This document shows positions 24,990 to 36,364 of a stretch of 64,000 nucleotides of DNA, one piece after another (position 1 is the first letter of the stretch; each line of letters opens with the position of its first letter). A model generated the notes under the pieces. The model had not been told where the DNA came from. It searched no databases and saw only the letters and a list, made by a program, of their open reading frames with translations. Source of the DNA: Warburgia ugandensis (Eukaryota > Streptophyta > Magnoliopsida > Canellales > Canellaceae); NCBI GenBank assembly GCA_035236585.1, contig CP141132.1:44333880-44397879 (forward strand), given 5' to 3'. Made by a program: the position numbers and the translations under genes.

Positions 24990-27900
24990 TGTGAAAAACC
25001 CGGGTCGTTAATACATCTTAAAGATATTGAAACACATTTTGTAATAATGAGATATTGAAACACATTTTGTAATATATTATTACAAAATGTGTTTCAAAAA
25101 CCTGGTCATTAATACATCTTGAAGATATTGAAACACATTTTGTAATATATTTTTCAAAGGAAGGGCCCTTAAATGGTAATAATTTTTTCCACACAATAGA
25201 GTGGAAATTCTTTTCATTAAATTCATTTGTACAAAACCCAAGGCTCACTTGAAGATACATGATACACATAGTCATTTTGTATAAAATAACATTTTATTAA
25301 ATGCTAAGAATCATCTAGTAGTTCACTCTTACACAACCCTTGTATCATAATTACAAACCATTGTCCAAATTACATAATCCAAAGTTCAAACCTCACCTTA
25401 CATTAAAAACACTCAATACAACACACTCTTGATTAAAGAAAATTACATATCTTCAAGGGCATACCCTGATTTCTTTTCTTCAAGTCTTCTATCATCTTGC
25501 TCCTAAGTCTTCAAGCTTTAATTCCTTAATTCTGCTATGATCTTGAGCTTCTAACCCTCCTTCCCTGTATCTGAGGTATTGTAATTATAGAAACATTTAC
25601 AATACCTCAGCAAGCTATGCTTGGTAGGGGATACAAAAATATACTACTTCACTAATATAAGGATACATACCTTAATCATTCATCTATCCTAGTTACCCAT
25701 TCATGAGTTATCTCATGCTCATACATAGAGTATATATATTATTTATATATTATAGGACAAATTAGTTAATATAGTGAAGATTGCTCAAAACTTATTCCTT
25801 CCCCTGGCCATACTTCCACTTAGGAAATTAGTATTTAGCCAATCTTTATATGGAGATTTCCAAGAACTCATGTAGTGGCATCTCATTATGCCATGGCATT
25901 ACATTATGCCTATCATATGTGCACCATTATGCAAAATACATTAGGACTACTATGCGTCAGTCTCAATCCGTACAGCGTGCCCGGATGACTGCAATCCTCC
26001 ACTAATACTAATTGTGGAATATCAACTCCATGTCCTCATAGGGTGGACCATGGCTGTCACAATGGGGCCTTCTCATTATTGCCCCACTCAACGTTTAGCC
26101 TCTCTTTAGGCATGGTATCCATCACATTAGTTTCAGGAAGCGGGTGGCCAAACCCTCATAACTTCCCTAGCATAGCATCCCTAGTCTCTATCTCTATGTA
26201 AAACAAAATCACAAGTCTCCATACTTGTATGGAAAATTCATTGTACATATCAGACAAGGTGTCTATTTAACTAAGACTGGAATATTTTCTATACCCTATT
26301 CTTAGGGTTCCCTTAGTCTTCATATCTCATTACTTTCACCTCATTGGACTTGATCATTAGATTAGACCAATTTTGATTAGATTATGAGATTGGATCACTT
26401 TTTTGGATCATAAGTTTTGGATCACTTAGTTAGATCAATACTATGCTAAGGCACTAAGCATAATTATATCAGGAAGGTCTAAACTTCTAGGCAGAAAATC
26501 ATGTATGTGTACACATGAGTCTTTAATACATCTTTGTATATCCACCTACCTCAAAGTGGTGCCATTGTCCTGATTCGTATATTCGAAGTGGTATTCCTCC
26601 ACATTGCTCATCCTAGTCTGTGTGCATACATTTGTCAACCATACGTATCAAGTTATTCATTTATACATGTATGTATTTCTATAAGGGATGTCCTAATTTT
26701 CCTTGAATCATATTTGATCAAGGTTTGCATTCTCTATCTATGTTCTTCTACATATACATACATAATATACATACGTAATATAATACTACATTAGTATTCT
26801 TATTGTTTTTAATCATTCAAGATCCCATGGTTCTTGTTTGATCATCCTTATCTTGATTACCATTTTTTTTATTAGGGTTAGATGATTTACTAACCTTTTA
26901 TGCTCTTTATTATTATTACTCAACCAGTTACTATTTTACTCATTGAGGGTAGCTTATTTCATCCTAGGTCTGGAAGCTCCTCTCACGTCAAATTGGCTAA
27001 GGCTTACAAGTTAAATGGATGAACACAAAGTGGCTACTTCAATCCTCATGTAAGGAGGCGTTTAAACCTTACAAACGCCAACGAAAGGTGGGGGGAGAGC
27101 AAGGCTCTATTAGATAACCCCCTTAACCACTATGTTTATCATTTACTAGCTTGACCCTAACTCAACCTTTCATAAGGTTCCTATGAGCATTTAATCCTAA
27201 GCACTCTTCCTAATTGATTTTAATTAAATCCATGAACTAAAATGTCATTCATGGAGTTTTATTATTCTTCTAATTTGGACCAAGGAATATTCATTTCTTA
27301 TATTATCCTACTAACTATGGTCCTTACTAACATTAAGTTCTTATCATTCATTTCATGTAATTTGTTCTTCAATTCTAATTTCATTAATTACATTTTCAAG
27401 GTACTTTCCATTCCATAAGTATTAAAGCATAAATAAAAAGCATAACTAAACAATTAAAAAAATAATCTACACTTAAAAAAATAAAAGACAATGATCATAA
27501 TGCTCAATAATTCAATGCAAATCTAACATGCTATAAACACCTATCATGATCCAACGGTCTTAATTGATCCTTATTCATTTTTCCTCTTTATAAGTTTAAA
27601 TCATGATCCTTTCCAAATCATCATCATCCAGTCCCTAATTCCATGTGATATTATCTTCAAATTATCAAGGAGATTTACATTCATTTCAATGGTTTTTACT
27701 ACTTTTAAGGCTAGATCTCTTAAGATATGCCATTTAAATCACATACAACCAATTGATTTAGGCTATTACATTATTAGATCATTATCCAACATGTTTTTAC
27801 TAATCTAATCATCCCAAATTGTGTAGATCAAGGACAATAGTAAGCTTATCTACTAAATCTCAAAATATTTAATGAATTAAAACTTTGATTTTATTGGTTC

Positions 27901-28275
27901 AGTAGGTTTTAATAATCACAAGGAATCCAACACAACTTTTTGATCTCAATTTAGAGTTAAATTGAGATCGAAATTGTGTATTTAAGTTTTTAGCCCATTT
28001 TAAGGGCTGAATTTTATCCTTACTGTTTTGATTTAATTACTCAATCTAGATCCTTATAAATCTTACTTTTATCATGATCCTAAGGGTTTTAGGACCCTCT
28101 GAACCCATCCATCAGTTCAGATTTCCAGTTTAAAGTCACCTGGACCATGATCCTATATAATTGGTACAGTTTTTACTAAATACAACATGTAATTACAATT
28201 TAAATCATGGACATAATGCATTTAGTAACTAGATAATATGATAATGAATCTATGACATCTTTTGGATCTAAAATT
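24990..28275 (-). repeat. 5' LTR of element A, truncated
   Basis: It aligns in order with 9730-11840 of the 3' LTR (for example 26400-26480 with 9830-9900, and 27540-27590 with 10970-11020) and with the inverse of 39200-41710. Its PBS-proximal end is of a different type from the far end of the 3' LTR, and is rearranged at 25009-25150. It stops at 28275 where a new LTR end (element D) begins, so about 1.6 kb of LTR is missing. Confidence 0.75.
25009..25150. repeat. Fold-back of a ~25-bp repeat at the LTR end
   Basis: The word GATATTGAAACACATTTTGT occurs three times forward (starting about 25023, 25051, 25121). Its core also occurs once inverted, giving a perfect 17-bp-arm hairpin at 25057-25095 (GAAACACATTTTGTAAT, 5-base loop). 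The flanks 'TTAATACATCTT' are also repeated. It looks like a small inverted duplication made during repair or reverse transcription. Confidence 0.92.
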
Positions 28276-28619
28276 TGTGACGATCCGGGTTTTCGTAACA
28301 CATTTTGTAATGTATTTTGAAAGGCAAGGCCCTTAATAGTGTAAATTTTTTTTCGCAAAACAAAGCAGCAGAAATTCTTTTCTTTAGAACTTGTTTTATA
28401 AAACCCAAGTCATCACTTCATACATAACATAAGTAGAATTTTGTACAAAGATAAAATTCCATTGAAGGAATATACTTTCATTTAATTTCAGAATCCATCC
28501 AGTGGTTCACAGTATAGCCAAATTTATTACAATACTTGTCCAAATTACATAATCCAAAACTCAAGCTCACCATACAATAAAACTCTCAACAAAGAAAAAT
28601 ATATTTCTTCAAGGGTATA
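28276..28619 (-). repeat. Element D, outer end of 3' LTR
   Basis: It starts TGTGACGATCCGGGTTTTCG and resembles the end of the A 5' LTR and the inverted LTR (41370-41710). It is interrupted at 28620 by element C. The remainder of D resumes at 35421. Confidence 0.7.
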
Positions 28620-29520
28620 TGTGACGACCCGGGTTTTCTCATGCATTTTTAAATGTAATACCTAATTTCCTAAGGCGGGATGCATCCCTATTTGAAAACC
28701 ATTCTATAAAAACCACGCAATGCAGTGGAAAACCTTTAGTTTTAAACTCATATTTGAAAACCTCGAGTGTCATTTGCCTTCACAACAACCAAAGTAGTTT
28801 TTGAAAAACTTCAGAAATCATAAATATTTTTCCCCAGGTCTTACCAGTCACAGCACACAGCCCAACTGTAATTAAATACAACTTCCTGTCCAAAGGGTTG
28901 AGAGTTTACTTACATGTATAACTTTCTTCTTTTTGATTCACTTGCTCGTAGCACTAATATCTCCTGAGACGTCTTCTATTTATGAGTGGAACTATCCTGA
29001 AAAATGTTAAGGATAGGGTGAGTATATACTATACTCAGTAGGAGTCTATCACTACTAGTTTTATAATGCATGCGATGTTTTAAAATCATATGCTCTTTCC
29101 AAAACATGTGCATGTCTGAATACTCAAGTTCAATATTGACATCAAAATCCACTGTCAAACTGAAATACTAACAACTTAAAGGATTATATAATCCAAAATC
29201 GAAAGTATCATATACATATATATCATAACATCATGATATGCATAAAATGCTTCATAGAATCCAACTCATGGATCTCTAGTATGGTATGGTCGACCAACCT
29301 CATATCATGCCATATGCAATGCACATAAATCATCAAACTAGAGGATCCAACTATGCCCATGACCTCCTCTCCGTGTGGTCCCCGGGTACCTGAGGACACT
29401 CGGTCATAGCCTCCACGGGGCCTATGACACGTCCTTCATCGTAAATAATGCAATTTATGAAATCAGTTGCAAAACATGCATGCAATGCTAGTCTCGCATT
29501 CAAAGTCATAACCCTGCTTA

Positions 29521-29634
29521 GAAGCTTGATAGCCTAGAAGCCTGCCAGCCTAGAAGCCTGTCAGCTCTCTCTGGCCCGCCCTCATCGACCCGCCCTCATT
29601 GGCCCGCCCTCATCAGCCCGCCCTCATCGGCCAA
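29521..29634. repeat. Two short tandem repeats (16-bp and 15-bp units)
   Basis: About three copies of a 'AGCCTAGAAGCCTG' unit are followed by four copies of CCCGCCCTCATCGGC. The sister LTR has the same array at 33985-34085 with three of the 15-bp units, so copy number has changed since insertion. Confidence 0.9.
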
Positions 29635-30877
29635 GGCTACACTTATCATGCAAACTAGCAAAACCCTCTTTTTCAAAACCTATCCTCTTTGGGTCCCTCA
29701 CAAATGCCTCGCCCTCAGCACTCTAGCATCTTTTGGCAACCCTCAAGGACATGCCATCTTTGTAAGAACTTAATGCTCATAGATCATGCAATGTATGCAA
29801 TAGTTTGCAAAACATATCTATGCACAACGTATATGCAATTATTTACAAAACGTGTCTATGCATAAAGCATTTATCACATGCATGCTGAATTAAGTCATGC
29901 TAAACAAGTTATATACTTAAAACATATGTTCTCAAAACAATAATAGTTCTTTTTAAAATAATATAATAGTGATAGAGCACCTACCTGGCTAGGTTGCGCT
30001 AACCCTTTTGTCCTCGGACGCTCCTGATCATGGTTTGGGGAATCAAGGTTAGTTTGGCCTATATTTTATGGGTTTTAGAGTAATTGGTCTTTTTACTTAG
30101 GCATTAGGGGTCCATCCCTATGCCTATGGGTGTCCTAAGGTCCTAATTGGGCCTTGGTATCCTCAGTTTTCCAATGTTCTAGTGGCCACGCGCCACCATC
30201 CTATTCTAAGGGTCATTCCCACCTTTTATTGGGCCTTGATCAGGGATTTTATAGTTTGGATGTGTCCATGTCGTCGACACGGACACAACGCCTTTTATGG
30301 TGCCTCAATCGGAGCTCTAGATCTAAACTTATAAGCGTTTTAGTGTCATACGTACATAGGAGTCTTAAAAATAAAAAGACGGATGCTAGGGTGCCTCGCA
30401 TCTGCGACGTGCGCCCCGGCTTCCTTAAGGAACGAAAAAATGACGCACTGCTAGCACATTACGTGTCTGTGGTGTGCACCTCAGCGGAGACGCGCTGAGT
30501 TTTTCCACCATTTCTCTCTTTTGCGGGTGCATTCGTTGGTTTTCTTCAGACGCGTTCGACGCGTCATGTTCCAATTGGAACGTTTTCGTTGATTGGGGGA
30601 CCGGGGCGTCCTCAGGACACCCTGGTTCGACCCTATCAAACCAGTGCTGCCCAGGGAACGTCCCTGGGTCCTTGGTGGCTCTCCTGAGCTTCGTTTTGCA
30701 TGGTTTTTCATGCAAAAACCTAGGGAAATTAATCTTGGAACTATGGTGGAGATGGGTTTTGAGGGATCTTGGGCATACCTGGCTTGTTGCTCGGTTTTCC
30801 TCCTTGTTTTCCCCTCTAGGTCACTGCTCCTCAACGGGTTTTCTTCCATGTTTTGGGCTGCCATTAGAGGCACCCAA

Positions 30878-30897
30878 GAGCTCTATTTATAGAGCTA
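30878..30897 (-). promoter_or_regulatory. Palindromic TATA-like box, 3' LTR of C
   Basis: GAGCTCTATTTATAGAGCTA, the same box as in B, with the last base changed. The next ~80 bp hold two copies of an 'ATGGCGGTG' inverted-repeat element. Confidence 0.5.
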
Positions 30898-31289
30898 AGA
30901 GAGGGTTCTGGAGGGGGCTCTCACCGCCTTTGAATGGCGGTGGAGAAACCTCCAGAATGGCGGTGATTTCCCCTCCATTCACGGCCGTTGTGGAAGATGA
31001 AGGGTGCCCGTATCAAAACGGGCCCCTGTGTTTTGCAGTTAAATCCGTTTTGTAAAAATTATAGTTTTGCCCCTGTACTTCAAAGGGCCATAACTTGCTC
31101 ATTTTAACTCCGTTTTGGGTGATTTTGGTCTTGTTGGATTCCTTTTTCCTAGATGCATCTAATGGTACCATTTTTAGGACCAAGTTTCTGGGTTTAGTCA
31201 AGGAAACTAGTGAAATGACCAAAATGCCCTTATCTTTAAAACTAAACTTTTCATGGGATTTTAATATTACAAAAATTGGGGTCATTACA

Positions 31290-33118
31290 TTATTACCCCC
31301 TTAAAAGAATTTCGTCCTCAAAATTCCATAAATTATCATCTTCCAGGTAGTTGTCTCTTAGATGATTTCTTGGTGGATGCATTCTCCCCCTTAGGATCAA
31401 ATCTAGGTTCATCCTCAATTTATCATTTCTATTGTTCCTCCTATAAGGCCTCACCTATAAGAGCTACTTTTGCTGCGTACACTGATGCATACTCTCATAC
31501 TTGATTAATTAGGGTGGGATACCTTTTATTTAGTCAACAGTACTCTAAAGGTAATGACTAAATAATGGTCTTAGGATTTTTGGTCTCCCAAATTTATGAT
31601 AATAGGACCTCAATTTGATCCTCGATGGTACCCTTCTGGCTTAATTCCTTTATTTACTCATGTAGCGGCAAGGTAAGATATCACCAAAATTTTCTTTTTA
31701 TGGACTATATCCATTGGTGTTCCTCATAAGTTAATGGATCTGATAAGAATCTAATAATAATTGATATCAAACCATTTGTAGGATTTTAACTTCTAGTTGG
31801 TCACCATTCCTCTTTGAAAATTTTTGTGCAGCATAATGTCCTTTTATTCAATGCTCTATTCAAAGTCTTAAACCCCCATATGCTTTCTCTCTTTTATACT
31901 CTTTTTACAATAAGATCACCAACTTGCCTAGTATTATTCCTTTGCATTTGTTTGATCTACCTTCCTATAGAATTGTATGTATCTCCATAGAGTCATGATC
32001 TTCTTCTTTTGAATATTCAATATTCATTGAATACTGGTAGTTACATGTCTATCTCTTTCTCTCTTTTCTTCAATATCCATTTGGTCTACCTAGATCAATG
32101 TCTCTATATGCGTTGTTGCATATATTTGATACTTCATCTATTTCTTTAAGTAACATATATGATAAACTGAATGCTTCTCAGAAATTCTAAACTGTCTTAA
32201 GATCATTGAAATCCTCAATTGCTGCCTCAATAAAATTCATACAATGTCTTAATAATGGTATTGATGTTTTGGTCATGCTATACTTTTTTATGTTAGGATC
32301 AATCTTCTATCATCCCCAATATTATCGTCAAAAATCTTTTGATAACTCGGTTGAATTCATTTCCTTATTATATTCATGTTATGTTCCTGTTATTCACATA
32401 ATCTGTCACTTGTATGCATCTCTGGATTTGTTCCATAATACTCAAGTAGTTATTATTCAATAGCACTTCACTCTTTATAAGACTCCAATTAAGGCATCCA
32501 AAATTGAGCTAAGTCTTTCAGGCTCCATACCTTTGTGATCTAGTACGAGTCACAGTTATTTCCTAATATTCTCTTGTATCCTCATCCCTCTTAGATTATC
32601 ATTAAAATCTTCAAAGTCTGTCTCTTACATCCCCTATCATATCCTTGTACTCATATTCTGATATTCTTTATGATGGTAAGATAGCCATCTAAGTTCTTCA
32701 ATTACTTTATTGTTGGTAAGATAGTCATCTAGGTTCTTCAATTTTCTCACTTTTGATGAGATTACTTTAGTGCAGGTCAGAACTATCCACTAACCAGTCA
32801 CTAACATCCTTATTCATCATTCTCATAATATGATCCCTATATGAGTTTATATTTGTACTCACACAATAATCCTTAATCCTTAAGTCGTCTTTAGACTAGA
32901 TTTTGGATAAGGGTTGCACTATCCTCTGCCTAATTTTTTGTTAAACCAAGCTCTGTTTCACCTATTTATTTAAGGTGAAATGCCTTGAGCATTAATATGG
33001 TAATCCTCAAATAGAAGTAGTCATCTCTACTACTCCTTTTTATACTACTTATTCTTGATTCTCTCTATTGTCCATGACCCTTGGACATGTTGGAGTGGCT
33101 GTGAAAGGATAAAACCTG
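31290..33118 (-). other. Internal region of element C; no recognisable gene
   Basis: Polypurine tract (minus CTTTTAAGGGGGTAATAA) at 31290-31307. The body is collinear with B: 31290-31370 with 18593-18670, then 31480-33133 with 20620-22039. About 1.9 kb present in B is missing. Short ORFs are not conserved as proteins. Confidence 0.7.
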
Positions 33119-33131
33119 GGCTCTGATACCA
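33119..33131 (-). other. Primer-binding site, element C
   Basis: The minus strand reads TGGTATCAGAGCC, identical to the sites of A and B and complementary to initiator tRNA-Met. Confidence 0.9.
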
Positions 33132-34940
33132 ACTATCACGACCCGAGTTTTTATATGATGCAATTTTGATAAAAAGGCGAGATCTCTTGTTTTATATGTA
33201 TGAGATGCATGAAAATCTTTTTGATTTTGGAAAACAATCTTTCATAAAAACCCCGAGTGTCAAAACAAATTCTCAATTTATTTAGCCACGGTAAAGTTTA
33301 AATCAATATTATTCCCAAAAAAGTGTTAGTCACAGCCCCAGCTATTAGAGAGTAACTACAATCAAGTAACATTGAAAGATAAGGTAGGGGTTTACTTACT
33401 TGCACTTAGTCTGGGTGTCTTCCTAGCATAAGTGTTCCTTGCCCTTAAGTATTTACTTGGTGTCTGAAAAATGTTGAGGATTGGGTGAGTATATACTATA
33501 CTCAGTAGGAGTCTATCACTACTAGTTTTATAATGCATGCGATGTTTTAAAATCATACACTTTTTCCAAAACATGTGCATGTCTGAATACTCAAGTTCAA
33601 TACCGACATCAAAATCCACTATCAAACTGAAATACTAACGACTTAAAGGATCATATAATCCAAAATCAAAAGTATCATATACATATATATCATAACATCA
33701 TGATACACATAAAATGCTTCATGGAATCCAACTCATGGATCTCTAGTATGGTATGGTCGACCAACCTCATATCATGCCATATGCAATGCACATAAATCAT
33801 CAAACCATAGGGTCCAACTATGCCCACGACCTCCTCGCCGTGTGGTCCCTGAGTACCTGAGGACACTCGGTCATAGCCTCCACGGGGCCTATGACACGTC
33901 CTTCATCGTAAATAATGCAATTTATGAAATCAGTTGCAAAACATGCATGCAATGCTAGTCTCACATTCAAAGTCATAACCCTACTTAGAAGCTTGACAGC
34001 CTAGAAGCCTGCCAGCCTAGAAGCCTGTCAGCTCTCTCTGACCCGCCCTCATCGGCCCACCCTCATCGACCAGCCCTCATCGGCCAAGGCTACACTTATC
34101 ATGCAAACTAGCAAAACCCTCTTTTTCAAAACCTGTCCTCTTTGGGTCCCTCACAACTGCCTGGCCCTCGGCACTCTAGCGTCTTTTGGCAACCCTCAAG
34201 GACATGCAATCTTTGTAAGAACTTAATGCTCATAGATCATGCAAAGTATGCAATAGTTCGTAAAACATATCTATGCACAACGTATATGCAATTATTTACA
34301 AAACACGTCTATGCATAAAGCATTTATCACATGCATGCTGAATTAAGTCATGCTAAACAAGTCATATACTTAAAACATATGTTCTCAAAACAATAATAGT
34401 TCTTTTAAAAGAATCTAGTAGTGATAGAGCACCTACCTGGCTAGGTCGAGCTAACCCTTTTGTCCTCGGACGCTCCTGATCATGGTTTGGGGAATCAAGG
34501 TTAGTTTGGCTTATCTTTTATGGGTTTTAGAGTAATTGGTCTTTTTAATTAGGCATTAGGGTCCATCCCTATGCCTATGGGTGTCCTAAGGTCCTAATTG
34601 GGCATTGGTATCCTCAGTTTTCCAACGTTCTAGTGGCCACGCGCCACCATCCTATTCTAAGCGTCATGCCCAGCTTTTATTGGGCCTTGATCAGGGATTT
34701 TATAGTTTGGATGTGTCCGCGTCGTCAACACGGACACAATGCCTTTTGCGGCACCTCAATCGGAGCTCTAGATCTCAAGTTATAAGCGTTTTAGTGTCGT
34801 ACGTACATAGGAGTCTTAAAAATAAAAAGACGGAATGTTAGGGCACTGCGTGTCTGCGACGTACGCCCGGCTTCCTTAAGGAACGAAAAAACAATGCACT
34901 GTTAGTGTGCTGCGTGTCTGTGGTGTGCGCCTCAGTGGGC

Positions 34941-35006
34941 GCGTCTGCAGACGTGCCGAGTTTTTCCGCCATTTCTCTCTTTTGTGGGTGCGTCCCCGGA
35001 CGTGCC
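34941..35006. promoter_or_regulatory. Paired palindromic boxes, 5' LTR of C
   Basis: GCGTCTGCAGACGTGCC and GTGCGTCCCCGGACGTGCC, about 48 bp apart, match the spacing and form of the boxes in B. Confidence 0.48.
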
Positions 35007-35350
35007 TGTTGGTTTTCTTCAAACGCGTTCGACGTGTCACGTTCCGATTGGAACGATTTCATTGACTGGGGGACCGGGGCATCCTCAGGACACCCTGGTT
35101 CGACCCTGTCGAACATGTGCGACCCAGGGAACGTCCCTGGGTCCTTGGTGGCTCTCCCGAGCTCCTTTTTGCATGGTTTTTCATGCAAAAACCTAGGGAA
35201 ATTAATCTTGGAACTATGGTGGAGATGGGTTTTGAGGGATCTTAGGCGTACCTGGCTTGTTGCTAGGTTTTCCTCCTTGTTTTTCCCTCTAGGTCACTAC
35301 TCCTCAACAGGTTTTCTTCCATGTTTTGGGCTGCCATTAGAGGCACCCAA

Positions 35351-35370
35351 GAGCTCTATTTATAGAGCTA
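35351..35370 (-). promoter_or_regulatory. Palindromic TATA-like box, 5' LTR of C
   Basis: GAGCTCTATTTATAGAGCTA, as in the 3' LTR. Confidence 0.5.
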
Positions 35371-35420
35371 AGAGAGGGTTTTGGAGGGGGCTCTCACCAC
35401 CTTTGAATGGCGGTGGAGAA

Positions 35421-35602
35421 TGAGTCATGCTTACAGTCATTTTGAAGGGTTCACTGAGTTTGATTTTAATTACACATGTCTTATCCTTTAATTATACTTC
35501 TATGAGAAGTGCATTCTAAATAACCCTAATATTCCAGCTTGATTTTCCTTGAAATTCTCAATTTCACTATTTATTTAATTACAAAAAGTTAAGTGTGTTA
35601 CA
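35421..35602 (-). repeat. Element D, start of 3' LTR (tail fragment)
   Basis: 182 bp, matching 13308-13482 of the A 3' LTR (shared 'CTTCTATGAGAAGTGCAT' and 'CCCTAATATTCCAGC' words) and ending TGTAACACA on the minus strand. A polypurine tract (GTAAGGGGGTAGACT on minus) follows at 35603-35617. Together with 28276-28619 this is what remains of the D 3' LTR. Confidence 0.75.
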
Positions 35603-36364
35603 GTCTACCCCCTTACAAAAATTTTGTCCTCAAAATTTCTAACTTATAGCAATTCAAACAAACTAGGATACAACCTCTTCATTTCCTCTTCTAACTCCTA
35701 GGTAGCTTCTTCGATCATATGATGTTGTCATAACACTTTGACTAAGGGAATAAATTTGGTCCTCAATTGTTGTTCTTTCCTATCCAAGATCCGGACTACC
35801 CTCTCCTTAAAGGTTAAATTGGTATTTAACATTTCAGGTATCCTTTGTAACACATGAGTTTCATCAGGGATGTATTTTCGTAACATGGCTACATGAAATA
35901 CGTTGTGCACTTCTGAAAGTTGGGGAGGTAGGTCTAATTTGTAAGCCACAAGACCAAACCTATGTATCTTAGACTGAGTTTTCCCTTACTTCCAAACCTC
36001 CTTACCCCCTTAATTGGTGAAACCTTCAGAAACACATGGTCACCTACTTCGAATTCCAGGGTTTAACATCTTTTATCCGTGTAGCTTTTCTAACGACTAT
36101 GAATGACCAATAATCTTTTATTTATTATTCTCACCTTGTTTGTACATTGTTCCACTAATTCTGATTTTATCAACTTCTATTCTCCCACATCATCCCAATA
36201 AGTTGGTGATCGACACGGCCGTCCATACAAGGCTTCATAAGGTGCCATACCGATACTTGCGTGGAAGCTGTTATTATATGAGAACGCTATCAGTGGAGGA
36301 TGTTCATCCCAACTTCCTCCCCAGCCTATTACACAAGCCCTTAGCATATCTTCCAATAATTTTT
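35603..36364 (-). pseudogene. Integrase C-terminal part of Del/Tekay-like pol, element D (fossil)
   Basis: The minus strand encodes, in order, GSWDEHPPLIAFSYNNSFHA, MAPYEALYGRPCRSPTYWDD, a degraded KVGD/IGP-type segment, LPPQLSEVHNVFHVAMLRKY and a stretch ending LVKVL, then the polypurine tract. This is the end of the Ty3/gypsy Del/Tekay integrase (core domain tail, GPF/Y-like module and C-terminal tail). It is the only recognisable pol in the 32.6-kb block. It is a broken fragment cut at about 36365 by an inverted LTR, and shows that the A/D family once had a coding member. Confidence 0.9.

Larger units (their letters stand above)
9130..28275 (-). mobile_element. Element A: Del/Tekay-like LTR retrotransposon, large non-coding form, with B nested
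   Basis: Read on the minus strand: 5' LTR (28275 to 24990, truncated at its start), PBS at 24975-24987 complementary to initiator tRNA-Met (TGGTATCAGAGCC), internal region 24989-24450 continuing at 16172-13483, polypurine tract next to 13483, and 3' LTR (13482-9130). Element B is inserted at 16172/24445. The internal region left after removing B is about 3.2 kb, AT-rich, with no recognisable gag or pol, so A looks like a non-autonomous (LARD-type) member or a gutted one. It is broken. Its two LTRs end in different sequence types (see findings). Confidence 0.7.
28620..31289 (-). repeat. 3' LTR of element C
   Basis: About 2.67 kb, TGTAATGACCCC (31289) to GGGTCGTCACA (28620) on the minus strand. 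It matches the B LTRs at both ends and in the 30640-31290 part. It matches the C 5' LTR closely from 29000 on. It contains short tandem repeats at 29521-29634, the TATA-like palindrome at 30878-30897, and the GC-rich region over which long but non-coding frames are open on both strands. Confidence 0.88.
28620..35420 (-). mobile_element. Element C: Del/Tekay-like LTR element, short non-autonomous form
   Basis: 3' LTR 28620-31289, internal 31290-33133, PBS 33119-33131 (TGGTATCAGAGCC on minus), 5' LTR 33134-35420 truncated at its start. The internal region is only 1.84 kb and aligns with the PBS half and the polypurine end of the B interior, so C looks like a deletion derivative. It is inserted in element D. 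It is broken: about 350 bp of the 5' LTR start are gone and are replaced by the tail of D. No coding capacity is seen. Confidence 0.8.
33134..35420 (-). repeat. 5' LTR of element C, chimeric and truncated
   Basis: From about 33470 to 35420 it is closely similar to 29005-30945 of the 3' LTR. The PBS-proximal ~340 bp (33134-33470, starting ATCACGACCCGAGTTT) are a different sequence type from the matching end of the 3' LTR. At 35421 it changes abruptly to the tail of an A/D-type LTR. Paired palindromes lie at 34941-35006 and the TATA-like box at 35351-35370. Confidence 0.82.

Noticed and set aside
29521-29634. CRISPR-like array
   Set aside because: The units are contiguous 15-16-bp tandem repeats without spacers, in a plant LTR.
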